NCBI GenBank assembly: GCA_014904985.1
Contig: MU128925.1
Coordinates: 286,941-300,195 of the forward strand
Reading direction: 5' to 3'
Length of the DNA stretch: 13,255 nucleotides
Origin: Hydnum rufescens UP504
Taxonomy: Eukaryota > Basidiomycota > Agaricomycetes > Cantharellales > Hydnaceae
The notes under the pieces are model-generated. The model was not told where the DNA came from, searched no databases, and was given only the letters and a program-made list of their open reading frames with translations. A program made the position numbers and the translations under genes. Of this stretch, positions 1 through 6,575 are shown one piece after another; the first letter of the stretch is position 1, and each line of letters begins with the position of its first letter.

Positions 1-116
1 AAGTAGAGAGATATTATATATACAGCCATGCAAAAAGAGCAGCGAAAGCTGCTCTTTTTTGTGCTGGTTGTAAATGTTTTTTTGACTAACATCATCTTCT
101 ATTCTATGTGATGAAG
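1..116 (+). other. 3' part of a hairpin-bearing intron (L0)
   Basis: Hairpin A at 31-60 is followed by the branch-like TTTGACTAAC at 81-90 and a weak acceptor AG at 115-116. The usual TTCTAG seen in sister introns reads TTCTATG here, so this acceptor may be mutated. The donor lies outside the window. Confidence 0.4.
31..60. repeat. Hairpin A copy 1
   Basis: Arms 31-43 and 48-60 around a GAAA loop (44-47); 12 of 13 pairs match. The sequence family is CAAAAAGAGCAGC / GCTGCTCTTTTTG. The copy sits inside intron L0. Confidence 0.85.
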
Positions 117-260
117 GTGAAACCTGCCGAACGAGAACCCAGGGACATGCCAAACAACCCCCCCTTCCCATGCAACACAACAAAGAGAAACGCGAAAACA
201 TGACCACAAGATGATGAGATGACAACAACAGACAACAATGGGCCCAGGAGTGGCTGCATG

Positions 261-288
261 AACTGCACCTGCTATGGCAGGTGTGGTT
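261..288. repeat. Hairpin B copy 1, in exon just before the intron L1 donor
   Basis: Arms 261-272 and 277-288 match at 10 of 12 positions around a TATG loop. The 5' splice site follows 11 nt later, at 300. Confidence 0.7.
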
Positions 289-299
289 CTCTATATGAG

Positions 300-403
300 G
301 TGAGTCCCCCCCAGTAGATATGGCCATGCAAAAAGAGCAGCAAAGGCTGCTCTTTTTGCACTGCTTTGGACTTGTTTGACTAACCCATCTTTTATTATTC
401 TAG
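300..403 (+). other. Intron L1 with internal hairpin A (104 nt)
   Basis: Donor GTGAGT 300-305, branch site TTTGACTAAC 375-384, T-rich tract and acceptor TATTCTAG ending at 403. Hairpin A occupies 327-360, about 27 nt from the donor and 18 nt before the branch motif. All three splice signals match fungal consensus closely. Confidence 0.7.
327..360. repeat. Hairpin A copy 2
   Basis: Perfect 15-bp arms 327-341 and 346-360 around loop AAAG. The longest perfect copy in the window. Confidence 0.9.
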
Positions 404-423
404 CTCAAGATCTGATCTACAAT

Positions 424-522
424 ATGACAAAAGTGCGTGAAACAATGAGGGCCCAGATGACAACATGCCAAATGAGCCCAGGAACCACACACCTGCCACA
501 GCAGGTGTGTGGTCCTATGTAA
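424..522 (+). CDS. Short reading frame shared with the inverted cluster
   Basis: The frame is 32 codons, from ATG 424 to TAA 520-522. It begins MTKVRETMRAQMTTCQM and ends with a QVCGPM segment encoded by hairpin B. The - strand frame at 6355-6555 starts MAKTREVTRAQTT and ends QVCGPI, so both ends correspond in the same reading phase. The stop overlaps the putative donor GTAAGA at 519. Similarity could reflect recent duplication rather than coding constraint. No known family recognised; translation is unproven. Confidence 0.25.
   Translation: MTKVRETMRAQMTTCQMSPGTTHLPQQVCGPM
484..513. repeat. Hairpin B copy 2
   Basis: Perfect 13-bp arms ACCACACACCTGC (484-496) and GCAGGTGTGTGGT (501-513) around loop CACA, just upstream of the donor of intron L2. 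Confidence 0.9.
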
Positions 523-630
523 GATGAGTCCCCCCCCCCCCCACTAGATGTGGCCATGCAAAAAGAGCAGCAAAAGCTGCTCTTTTTGCGCTGCCCTTAT
601 TTCTGAACTGACCGACTTTTTTTCTATTAG
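519..630 (+). other. Intron L2 with internal hairpin A (about 112 nt)
   Basis: The position matching the GGTGAGT donor of sister introns reads GATGAGT at 523-529, so that donor is lost. A GTAAGA at 519 can serve instead. Branch-like CTGACC near 608-613 and acceptor TTTCTATTAG ending at 630. A run of 13 C (530-542) follows the donor region. Exact donor uncertain. Confidence 0.55.
558..589. repeat. Hairpin A copy 3
   Basis: Perfect 14-bp arms 558-571 and 576-589 around loop AAAA, inside intron L2. Confidence 0.9.
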
Positions 631-719
631 GTCTTCACCTTTCACATGAGTGAATACCATGCAAGAACCCTGCAACCCCCCATATCGAAACCCAGCCAGC
701 AATACATGGGGAATATAAA

Positions 720-753
720 GTACCACACACCCACCACCACAGGTGTGTGGTAC
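720..753. repeat. Hairpin B copy 3
   Basis: Perfect 12-bp arms GTACCACACACC (720-731) and GGTGTGTGGTAC (742-753), 10-nt loop, ending 6 nt before the donor of intron L3. Confidence 0.85.
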
Positions 754-759
754 TACAAG

Positions 760-812
760 GTAAGTTTCTTTTATTAATGCTTGTCTAACTAATGTACTGC
801 TTTTCTTTCTAG
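760..812 (+). other. Intron L3, short form without hairpin A (53 nt)
   Basis: Donor GTAAGT 760-765, branch GTCTAACTAAT 783-793, acceptor TTTCTTTCTAG ending at 812. It occupies the same position relative to hairpin B as the hairpin-bearing introns but lacks hairpin A. It therefore shows what such an intron looks like without the insertion. Confidence 0.7.
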
Positions 813-1002
813 ATCTTAGACTCAAATCCATGCAAACCCCTGACCCCTCACCTGCCGAGCTGAACCTGCCAGATGAACACCCCACAAACCCAAACCTGGT
901 GAACGAAGATCTGGCAAGCCAAACCCCATGACCCCAAACCCGCTGAACCAAGCCAAACCCCCTGACATGAAGGTAAGGGTTTTTCCTTTGGCTACAATTG
1001 CA

Positions 1003-1033
1003 CAAGAAGGGCAGCCCCAGGCTGTTCTTCTTG
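1003..1033. repeat. Hairpin A copy 4, diverged
   Basis: Arms CAAGAAGGGCAGCC (1003-1016) and GGCTGTTCTTCTTG (1020-1033) match at 12 of 14 positions, and both mismatches could form G-U pairs in RNA. Sequence clearly drifted from the other copies, yet the fold is kept. Confidence 0.6.
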
Positions 1034-1063
1034 GGCATGGGTGAGCCCCACTGGGCAAGCCTA

Positions 1064-1104
1064 TGGATGTATATAATATAATAATAATAATAATAATAAC
1101 AATA
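1064..1104. repeat. TA/TAA microsatellite
   Basis: TATATAATATAATAA followed by repeated TAA units. It corresponds to the larger A/T tract at the end of the inverted cluster (5279-5365). Confidence 0.85.
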
Positions 1105-1180
1105 GCTCTGATATCTAGTTAGAGTATATAAATACAACCCTTGAAGCATCTAGTTAGATACGGATAATTGGCTGACCAGG

Positions 1181-1280
1181 CTGGACTAGATGTGTCTAGA
1201 CATGCTGAGACATCTCTAGACATGCCAAGACATGTCTAGACATGCCTAGACATCTCTAGACATCTCTAGACATGTCTAAT
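1181..1280. repeat. 10-bp tandem repeat, unit CATSTCTAGA
   Basis: About nine consecutive 10-bp units such as CATGTCTAGA and CATCTCTAGA run from 1191 to 1280. The unit is partly palindromic (AGACATGTCT, TCTAGA), so the tract reads similarly on both strands. Looser TAGACA-containing copies are scattered to about 1500. No gene seen. Confidence 0.85.
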
Positions 1281-1505
1281 GATCTCCCCCTGAGCAGATG
1301 CCTTTGTTCTAATTTAGACACTAGTAGACATGCATCCACAATAGCATCATTATTATTGGATCTAGACAACATTAGAGACCTATTAGTACTGCCACCAGAG
1401 GTCTTGGGCTCAAAATGTTGATTTAGACACCAGTAGACACACAGTAAGGATGATAGACACCTCTAAGGCTCCAGAAAATATCTTATTAGACATGCCTAAA
1501 TCAGA

Positions 1506-2330
1506 GCTGTAACACTCTCCAGCCAGTGAACAAACCCTCCCAGGCAGCACCTGCTGTAATATAGTGCTTGAGGTTTGTATGTACATAGCTATCATCCCCT
1601 ATGTCCATCCCTTCGTCTGTACTATTACGTAATAGCATGGCCATGGCAATTCTAAGTCGCTAATGCAGTGGAATCAAATCTATCTTTTTGCCCGGTATAG
1701 AAGAAGGATTGGGAGCTCCAATGACTGTCAAATCAAACTCTGGTTCAGCCAGTGTGTAGATGGGAGACTGTATTTCTGTTTTTATTCAATGGGCTGGTTT
1801 GCTCTGATGGTTGATCACTCTCTAACAAGTTAGGTATGGTATTCAGTGGAGGATAAGATTGTGGTATGGACTATCTATAGTCAATGATATATCGTGGGAT
1901 GCTTGTGAAAGGCTTATACATGTTGTATTGAACTGTTTACTGCTATTTGTAGGTACCTATTTGTGTCCTCCTGGTCAAAATGCGGATTCTAAAGAGGACT
2001 CTAGACTAGTTTAAGCTTGATTTAGTATGTCAATGTGTTTCTTTCTTCTTCTGACTTAACTTTGTTTTTACTCACCTTTCCTTGGATGTCCAGCAACTCT
2101 AACCTTAGGTCCTGCAACTATCCTTGGCTCAGTATTTCGTGTAGAGGGCTTCCAGTGACTTAGTCTTAACAACCTTGTATATGACTTAGCTCCAGATGGC
2201 TTTAGATCAGTACTCTCTTAAGATGCAAGCAGATTTGTAGACAGTAGTATATTCCAGTAGTGAGAAGATGATGGGGGGATACAGGAAAATCTACCAGCTT
2301 TTATACCTTTCTGAAGGTGGCTGTGTTTAA
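1506..2330. other. Gene-free stretch
   Basis: No reading frame with coding character, no RNA gene and no clear repeat were found. Composition is A/T-rich and every frame is broken by stops. Confidence 0.6.
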
Positions 2331-2333
2331 AGA

Positions 2334-2361
2334 ATATGACTCACTCCTAGGTGAGTCATAT
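2334..2361. repeat. Palindrome carrying two TGASTCA motifs
   Basis: Perfect 11-bp arms ATATGACTCAC (2334-2344) and GTGAGTCATAT (2351-2361), 6-nt spacer. Each arm holds a TGACTCA/TGAGTCA bZIP (Gcn4/AP-1 type) core. Confidence 0.85.
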
Positions 2362-2385
2362 GTGAGAACAATAGGGTTGTCAAGG

Positions 2386-2575
2386 AGGGTGAGTCATTCA
2401 TAAAGTGGTTGCATGATAGGTGAGTCATTCATAAAGTGGTTGCAAGATAGGTGAGTCATTCATGAACAGAACAAAAGGGTTGCTAAGAAGGTGTTATCTT
2501 TCATAAAGTGGTTGCAAGGAGGGTGAGTCATTCATAAACAGAACAAAAGGGTAGTCAAGGGAGTGTTATCTTTCT
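2386..2575. repeat. Tandem minisatellite with TGAGTCATTCATAAA units
   Basis: TGAGTCA occurs at 2390, 2421, 2452 and 2524. The first three are 31 bp apart, with shared CATAAAGTGGTTGCA sequence. The later unit is 72 bp and includes ACAGAACAAAAGGGT and GTGTTATCTTTC segments that recur at 2465-2500 and 2536-2575. Together with the palindrome there are six TGASTCA cores in about 200 bp. No gene start lies nearby on either strand. Confidence 0.8.
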
Positions 2576-2768
2576 TATCTGTGAGGTTCTAGAAGTTATT
2601 TGTGGCAATGGGAGATGAAATCAAAGGATATTTCCGAGTTCTTGGAGATTAATTTGTTTGTAGTCCAGTGGTTAAGATGTTTTTGTTGCTGGTTGATAAT
2701 GGGGACAAGTGCATGGGATGGGATTTGATGCAGAAACAACAGTTTACATCCGTAATAGACGTTCTTGG

Positions 2769-3186
2769 TATCATTCGATGCGGATTTTTAACAGCTTTCT
2801 GGGCGCGGTGGTTCTGAGCAGATCCGGTGTAAACTGACAGAGAAATTCGTTTTTTACTGATGGGTGTTGATTCTGATAGCAATATTGTTCTGTAGAGTTC
2901 AGTTTTGATCTGTTCTTCGCGTGCTCAGTACCGTTGGATGCGGATTTTTTATATCTTTCCAGGCGCGGTTGTTTCGAGAGGATTGGATGCGAACTGATGG
3001 AGAAATTCATTTTTTACTGAAAATCCCGGATTTTGACAGTAATATTGGTCTGGAGAGTGCATTTCTGGTCCGTTTGACTTGTGTTCGGTACCGTTAGAAA
3101 GGTGTGAATCGTAGCTTTCTAAGCGTTATATGGGCGTACCTCTCCGATCAAAACTGACGGAGTTATAGAATGAATTTGATTTCTGT
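2769..3186. repeat. 160-bp-period tandem repeat, about 2.6 copies
   Basis: Copies start at 2769, 2929 and 3089 with TATCATTCG, TACCGTTGG and TACCGTTAG. Shared landmarks include GATGCGGATTTTT, GGCGCGG, GAGAAATTC with TTTTTTACTGA, and AATATTG. Divergence is high, so the array is old. Any reading frames here are incidental. Confidence 0.75.
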
Positions 3187-3320
3187 GCATAGCCGTAATT
3201 AATTTCGTAATTGGTCATGTGATCATCCAAAGGCTGGGAGTGGTGTGATTTCGTGTTTTCTGATACTGGATGTTTTTATCTTCCACACCGGACTCCTTCA
3301 CTGTCAGGGTTTGTCCCTTA

Positions 3321-3580
3321 CTCTGGTCCACTCTGGTCCACTCCGGTCCACTCCAGGTCACTCCGGTTCTTGTCCACCCACCTCCAGTCCAGTTCTCCAC
3401 TTAGTTCCTTTGCCCAAGTCCACTTTGCTTCTGGCTTGATTCCGGTTTGACTCCGGTCCACTCTGGTCCACTCCAGGTCACTCCAGTCCTTGTCCACCCA
3501 CCTCCAGTCCAGTTCTCCGCTTAGTTCCTTTGCCCAAGTCCACTTTGCTTCCAGCTTGATTCCGGTTTGACTCCAGTCCA
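3321..3580. repeat. Exact 120-bp tandem duplication with 10-bp sub-repeats
   Basis: Copy 1 (3331-3450) and copy 2 (3451-3570) align without gaps and differ at only a handful of positions. Each begins with CTCYGGTCCA decamers, which also precede copy 1. The unit length is a multiple of three, so frames stay open in several registers; I do not regard them as genes. Confidence 0.85.
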
Positions 3581-3717
3581 ACCCTATCTTGGTTTCATTT
3601 CCCTTTCATTTCCCATTGCTTCCGGTTTGCCCCCTGGCCGAGTTCCTGTTCCTGTTCCTGTCCCCCTTGTAACCACCCACAGTTTAGCGATCACTCCCCC
3701 ATAGTATAGTCATCATG

Positions 3718-3723
3718 TATAAG
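3718..3723 (+). promoter_or_regulatory. TATA box
   Basis: TATAAG within GTATAAGTAGTCTG. A 7-bp hairpin (AGAGACC 3743-3749, GGTCTCT 3758-3764) lies where transcription would start. It may drive the broken frame at 4101-5157. Confidence 0.4.
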
Positions 3724-3761
3724 TAGTCTGAGAGCGAAGTCCAGAGACCCCAGCTTTGGTC

Positions 3762-3863
3762 TCTCAGGATTTCCGCTGTTACTCCGGACTACAGGTCAGC
3801 CTTCATGTGTTCCATATTCATATTACATAATCTCAGGATTTCCACTGTTACTCCGGACTACAG
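3762..3863. repeat. 33-bp direct repeat spaced 69 bp
   Basis: Copies 3762-3794 and 3831-3863 begin TCTCAGGATTTCC and end CCGGACTACAG; they differ only by G versus A at the CpG in TTCCGCTG/TTCCACTG. Confidence 0.85.
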
Positions 3864-4100
3864 CTCCGAGTATTATCCAGTCAACTCCACGAGCTTAAGG
3901 ACCACCATGCTCATTTCCACCTAGTCCCTTCCGGGCTGCTGGACTGCTCCTCTGACATCCCTAACCTCCTTATCTCATTCTTGCCCGGATTCTTGCGGAC
4001 TTAGCCAGACTTACACCAGACTTAGCTGGAATTATTTGTGTTTACATTTGTTTGGTGCCCTCATCGCAGCGTGGCCCTGACATTCACTCTCGCAAGACCC

Positions 4101-5157
4101 ATGAAACTACGCAGCCATGTGACCTAGTCGTGTTACGACTCACTCAGAAAAGCTACCCGAACCGTCACCACAGAGCACAGTGTTAAGAAGGATAAGGGAG
4201 AGTCGCGTACGAGCACAACTCTACTAAGTAAGCTCCCTATCCCTACTTTATCAGCTGATCATCCCTTTCCCCCTTAGATAGTAGTCTGGCCCCTTCGCCA
4301 GCTACTACCACACCTCCCACATTCCTTCCCCCTCTCCCTCTGCTTCTCCCACATACGAGGTGAAGCCAGTGCTTAGCCTCATGTGTGGCCTGTCCGCTCA
4401 AAGCCAGTGCATAGAGCGGGAGGATTTCTCTCTTCCTTCTGTTTACAGGAACATCAACTCCGCCTCATCTAACAATGACTCCCGCATTTATTTGAAGTCG
4501 AATAACGCGATATTACATTGGTTCCCTCTAGCTGACAAGGCAGTCGAACCAACTTCACCCTCCACATCCCGCAACTCCCAGTCCACTCTCTGTCCCCCTT
4601 CCTTGTCCCATGAAATGAGTAAATGAGTGAAGACACCCAAGCTAAACCTGCATATGGCAATCCCCCACCACGTCCTGTCATCCCAGCACAATGACGTGCT
4701 CTATCATGCTACTACACACGAATGTGTGGCGATCCCACCCCGGTTACACTCAATGGAGCATTATCGAGAGGTCACACAATGACTGGACAAGCCAGTGAAT
4801 GAGTATACGGACCTGTTCTCATCAGCCCCCATCACTACGTACCAATTCCTCATGGTATGGACGAAGTTCAGCCCAGCACAATATAACACAACATACTTTG
4901 TATATGAGGAGGAACTACAGGAGTGGCACATGGACCGGGAACTCCTTATTATGGTTCAGACAGGCATAGAAAGGCTACAGAATGTCATTTCCGATGTCAT
5001 AACTATAGTAGGGAGTGAGGACCACAGATTTGTAATAGACCATGAGGGAAAATTAGCAGAACAACTATGGATGTCCAAGCGTATTGAGGAGCTAAAGATG
5101 GCTGATAAACTCCTGAAGCTCTGCAGGCTGGTCAGTCATATGGGGGACCTAATTTAG
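4101..5157 (+). pseudogene. Broken reading frame, possible retroelement gag-like or orphan gene
   Basis: ATG 4101 opens a basic Ser/Thr-rich frame, broken by TAG at 4125, with KKDKGESRTSTTLL before a 50-nt intron (4228-4277). From 4285 a second frame runs to the stop at 5155-5157, interrupted only by TGA at 4624-4626 and 4780-4782. Its first part is Ser/Pro-rich. The last 125 residues look globular and helical (for example YNTTYFVYEEELQEW, ELLIMVQTGIERLQNVI). Both TGA codons are explicable as CGA changes. The intron joins to a frame different from the later one, so a frameshift or a further splice is needed. No CCHC zinc knuckle and no recognised domain. Position after the LTR-like segment suggests gag, but this is inference. 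Confidence 0.45.
4228..4277 (+). other. Predicted 50-nt intron
   Basis: Donor GTAAGC, branch GCTGATC (4254-4260), pyrimidine tract and acceptor CCCCCTTAG ending at 4277. Size and signals are typical of basidiomycete introns. Confidence 0.6.
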
Positions 5158-5199
5158 GTACCACTTTCAGGGCAGAAAATGGTACCTAATAGGTCCCCC
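5142..5199. repeat. Inverted repeat spanning the stop of the broken frame
   Basis: GGGGGACCTAATTTAGGTACCA (first 20 nt from 5142, arm to 5163) pairs with 5180-5199, apart from two extra nucleotides in the left arm. Smaller palindromes follow: GAAATC/GATTTC and TGGCCA/TGGCCA in 5210-5260. Confidence 0.75.
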
Positions 5200-5265
5200 A
5201 GACCTTACAGCTGAAATCAGGTGATTTCAATTCAGTTTTTTGGCCATCTGTTGGCCAATCCATGG

Positions 5266-5359
5266 CTGTGCTAGATTATATGCTTATTTATTATTATTTG
5301 TTTATTTATTATGATTATTATTATTACTACTATAATTATATACATATTATACTATATAC
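5266..5359 (-). other. Candidate terminal intron R5 with A/T microsatellite
   Basis: Donor GTATAT at 5359 and acceptor TAGCACAG at 5266 on the - strand, with TAATAAT-type repeats between. There is no hairpin A. It parallels L4, but the signals are weak. Confidence 0.25.
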
Positions 5360-5365
5360 CTATTA
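5279..5365. repeat. TTA/TAT microsatellite tract
   Basis: Almost pure A/T with TTATTATT and TATTATTAT units; counterpart of 1064-1104. Confidence 0.85.
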
Positions 5366-5366
5366 T

Positions 5367-5395
5367 CCCCCCTGGGGTCTGCCACCACAGGGGGG
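5367..5395. repeat. Diverged hairpin at the exon end (hairpin B-like)
   Basis: Arms CCCCCCTG (5367-5374) and CAGGGGGG (5388-5395) sit where hairpin B is expected, 8 nt before the candidate R5 donor. The sequence differs from the B family. Confidence 0.45.
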
Positions 5396-5597
5396 CATGG
5401 TTTATGCGGATCATGGTCATGCGCCCGCATTTACCCACTGTACCTTCCACAGTGAGTGCAGTCGGGGGCTGGTTCCTTTTGGGCACTCCCTTGAGAGGGT
5501 CGGTCTTCATTTGTGGGGCTTTGTTTGCGGTTATCGTTCATGGCGTCTCATTCGGCGGGTTTCTGCTTGGGGGCTTGCAGGGGTTCTGGTTCAGGAT

Positions 5598-5707
5598 CTA
5601 CAGAAATAAATAATGAAATATTAGTACAACAGTAATGCAGGGCAAAAAGAGCAGCTTATGCTGCTCTTTTTGCGCCACAAGACTAAGAAATGAAATATAA
5701 AACATAC
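5598..5707 (-). other. Intron R4 with internal hairpin A (110 nt)
   Basis: On the - strand: donor GTATGT (5707-5702), hairpin A 5673-5642, branch TACTAAT near 5626-5620, acceptor TTTCTGTAG ending at 5598. Confidence 0.65.
5642..5673. repeat. Hairpin A copy 5
   Basis: Perfect 14-bp arms 5642-5655 and 5660-5673 around TTAT. Confidence 0.9.
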
Positions 5708-5710
5708 CTT

Positions 5711-5738
5711 GTACCCCACACCCGCAGGTGTAGGGTAC
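5711..5738. repeat. Hairpin B copy 4
   Basis: Arms GTACCCCACACC (5711-5722) and GGTGTAGGGTAC (5727-5738), one mismatch. They abut the R4 donor. Two further small palindromes, CATACG/CGTATG (5775-5796) and CCCATCG/CGATGGG (5802-5824), lie in the same exon. Confidence 0.75.
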
Positions 5739-5873
5739 TGGGGCCATGTACATTGGTGTGTACATATGCCGGCTCATACGCATGGTGGTTCGTATGGCCC
5801 CCCCATCGTTCGGGCGTCGATGGGCGGGGTTAGGGGTTCTTTGTTGGTATTTGTTCGTGAGGGGAGTTGAAAC

Positions 5874-5986
5874 CTACAAAATATTATTTTTAAATTAGTT
5901 AAGAAATAAGGACCATGCAAAAAGAGCAGCGAAAGCTGCTCTTTTTGCGTGGCTGTAGGTACTCTGGGAGGGGGGCGGGAACTCAC
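5874..5986 (-). other. Intron R3 with internal hairpin A (113 nt)
   Basis: On the - strand: donor GTGAGT (5986-5981), hairpin A 5948-5917, branch CTTAACTAAT around 5900, acceptor TTTTGTAG ending at 5874. Confidence 0.65.
5917..5948. repeat. Hairpin A copy 6
   Basis: Perfect 14-bp arms 5917-5930 and 5935-5948 around GAAA. Confidence 0.9.
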
Positions 5987-5994
5987 CTGGTATA

Positions 5995-6028
5995 GAACCA
6001 CACACCTGCCATTGCGGGTGTGTGATTC
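5995..6028. repeat. Hairpin B copy 5
   Basis: Arms 5995-6009 and 6014-6028 match at 13 of 15 positions; one mismatch is GCG versus GCA at a CpG. Confidence 0.8.
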
Positions 6029-6059
6029 CTGGGGCATTATTTGGCCCAGTCACACCCTT

Positions 6060-6215
6060 GTTTGGTGTGGTGCTGTATGTTGTGTTGTTGGTGCGTTGGC
6101 ATTTGGTGTGTTGGCATGGCGCATTGGCGTGTGTCGCGTTGGCATATGTCGCATTGGTGTATGTTGCATTGCCATGTTGCGTTGCTGTGTCGCATTTCCA
6201 TGTGTCACGTTGCTG
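6060..6215. repeat. Degenerate minisatellite in exon, TTGGYRTRTGTCGC type
   Basis: Repeats of 10-20 bp built from GTTGGCATTTGGTGTG, GCGTTGGCATATGTCG and similar units fill this exon. On the transcribed - strand they read as CAACGCGACACATGCC-type units. Confidence 0.7.
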
Positions 6216-6247
6216 TTTGGGCTCTCATCATTGGACGAGGCCTCAAT

Positions 6248-6353
6248 CTAAAATAAATAAAGAGATTAGTAAAATATTCCAAAGCAGCACAAAAAGAGCA
6301 GCTTTCGCTGCTCTTTTTGCGTGGCTGTAGCTACTGGGGGGGGCGGGACTCAC
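6248..6353 (-). other. Intron R2 with internal hairpin A (106 nt)
   Basis: On the - strand: donor GTGAGT (6353-6348), hairpin A 6319-6290, branch TACTAATC around 6271-6264, acceptor TTATTTTAG ending at 6248. Confidence 0.7.
6290..6319. repeat. Hairpin A copy 7
   Basis: Perfect 13-bp arms 6290-6302 and 6307-6319 around TTTC (GAAA on the transcribed strand). Confidence 0.9.
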
Positions 6354-6354
6354 C

Positions 6355-6555
6355 TTATATAGGACCACACACCTGCCATGGCGGGTGTGTGGTTCGTGGG
6401 GCCCTCATTTGGCGTGTTGCCGTACATTGCGTCCTCATTTGGCACATTGCCATATGTTGTGTCGTTTGGTGTGTTGCCATGTGTCGCGTCATTTGGCACG
6501 TTGCCATTTGGTGCATTGTTGTTTGCGCCCTTGTCACTTCACGGGTTTTCGCCAT
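6355..6555 (-). CDS. Short reading frame shared with the left cluster
   Basis: The frame is 66 codons, ATG at 6555 to TAA at 6357-6355, ending one base before the donor of intron R2. It starts MAKTREVTRAQTT, has a Met/Thr/Gln/His-rich middle from the minisatellite, and ends THPPWQVCGPI. Start and end correspond to the frame at 424-522. The first-exon frame joins it in phase across intron R1, but with an in-frame TGA 6 codons before this ATG. No known family; expression unproven. Confidence 0.25.
   Translation of the reverse strand: MAKTREVTRAQTTMHQMATCQMTRHMATHQTTQHMAMCQMRTQCTATRQMRAPRTTHPPWQVCGPI
6364..6393. repeat. Hairpin B copy 6
   Basis: Arms ACCACACACCTGC (6364-6376) and GCGGGTGTGTGGT (6381-6393), one mismatch, at a CpG. 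Confidence 0.85.
6400..6520. repeat. Degenerate minisatellite in exon, TCATTTGGCRYRTTGCC type
   Basis: Units such as TCATTTGGCGTGTTGCC, TCATTTGGCACATTGCC and TCGTTTGGTGTGTTGCC repeat at roughly 30-bp intervals, with variation between CG and TG/CA forms. Confidence 0.75.
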
Positions 6556-6575
6556 GCTTTGGACCAGGCTTCAAT

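Larger units (their letters stand above)
1..1105 (+). ncRNA. Spliced multi-exon transcript unit, hairpin-intron family, left cluster (5' end outside window)
   Basis: Exons at about 117-299, 404-518, 631-759 and 813-972 alternate with introns that have recognisable 5' splice sites, branch sites and 3' splice sites on the + strand. Exons are A/C-rich and poor in T, while introns end in T-rich stretches, as expected for a spliced + strand transcript. All three frames of the first exon hit stops, so no long protein spans the unit; only a short reading frame (424-522) is shared with the other cluster. Exons at 299, 518 and 759 end with hairpin B 5 to 11 nt before the splice site; the last (972) does not. 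The first intron begins before the window. It could be a non-coding RNA, a decayed gene, or a tandem array of exon-intron cassettes. Splicing is inferred from sequence only. Confidence 0.45.
973..1105 (+). other. Terminal intron L4 (acceptor uncertain)
   Basis: Donor GTAAGG at 973. A diverged hairpin A lies at 1003-1033, followed by a TAA microsatellite rich in branch-like TAATAAC. The acceptor AATAG at 1105 is only a candidate; TCTAG further on is also possible. Confidence 0.35.
3571..4080 (+). mobile_element. Possible LTR/promoter remnant
   Basis: A TATAAG box at 3718 lies in a C/T-rich context. It is followed by a 33-bp direct repeat (3762-3794 and 3831-3863, one mismatch) and, further on, TTTACATTTG (4041-4050) and TTTGGTGCCC (4051-4060). 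The TGG at 4053 could begin a tRNA primer-binding site after an LTR end. A broken reading frame follows from 4101. No second LTR, reverse transcriptase or integrase is in the window, so the call rests on layout and is tentative. Confidence 0.3.

Noticed and set aside
544..1149. A 201-codon open frame on the - strand across the left cluster
   Set aside because: It runs through introns, hairpins and a microsatellite read antisense, which gives Tyr runs and low-complexity sequence. Splice signals place the transcript on the + strand.
1191..1280. AGACATGTCT units as p53-like response elements
   Set aside because: The match to RRRCATGYYY is real, but fungi lack p53. The 10-bp tandem repeat explains it.
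3215..3581. Several short frames on both strands with Trp/Asp/Ser-rich repeats
   Set aside because: They are by-products of the 120-bp duplication and its 10-bp sub-repeats, with no conserved frame outside it.
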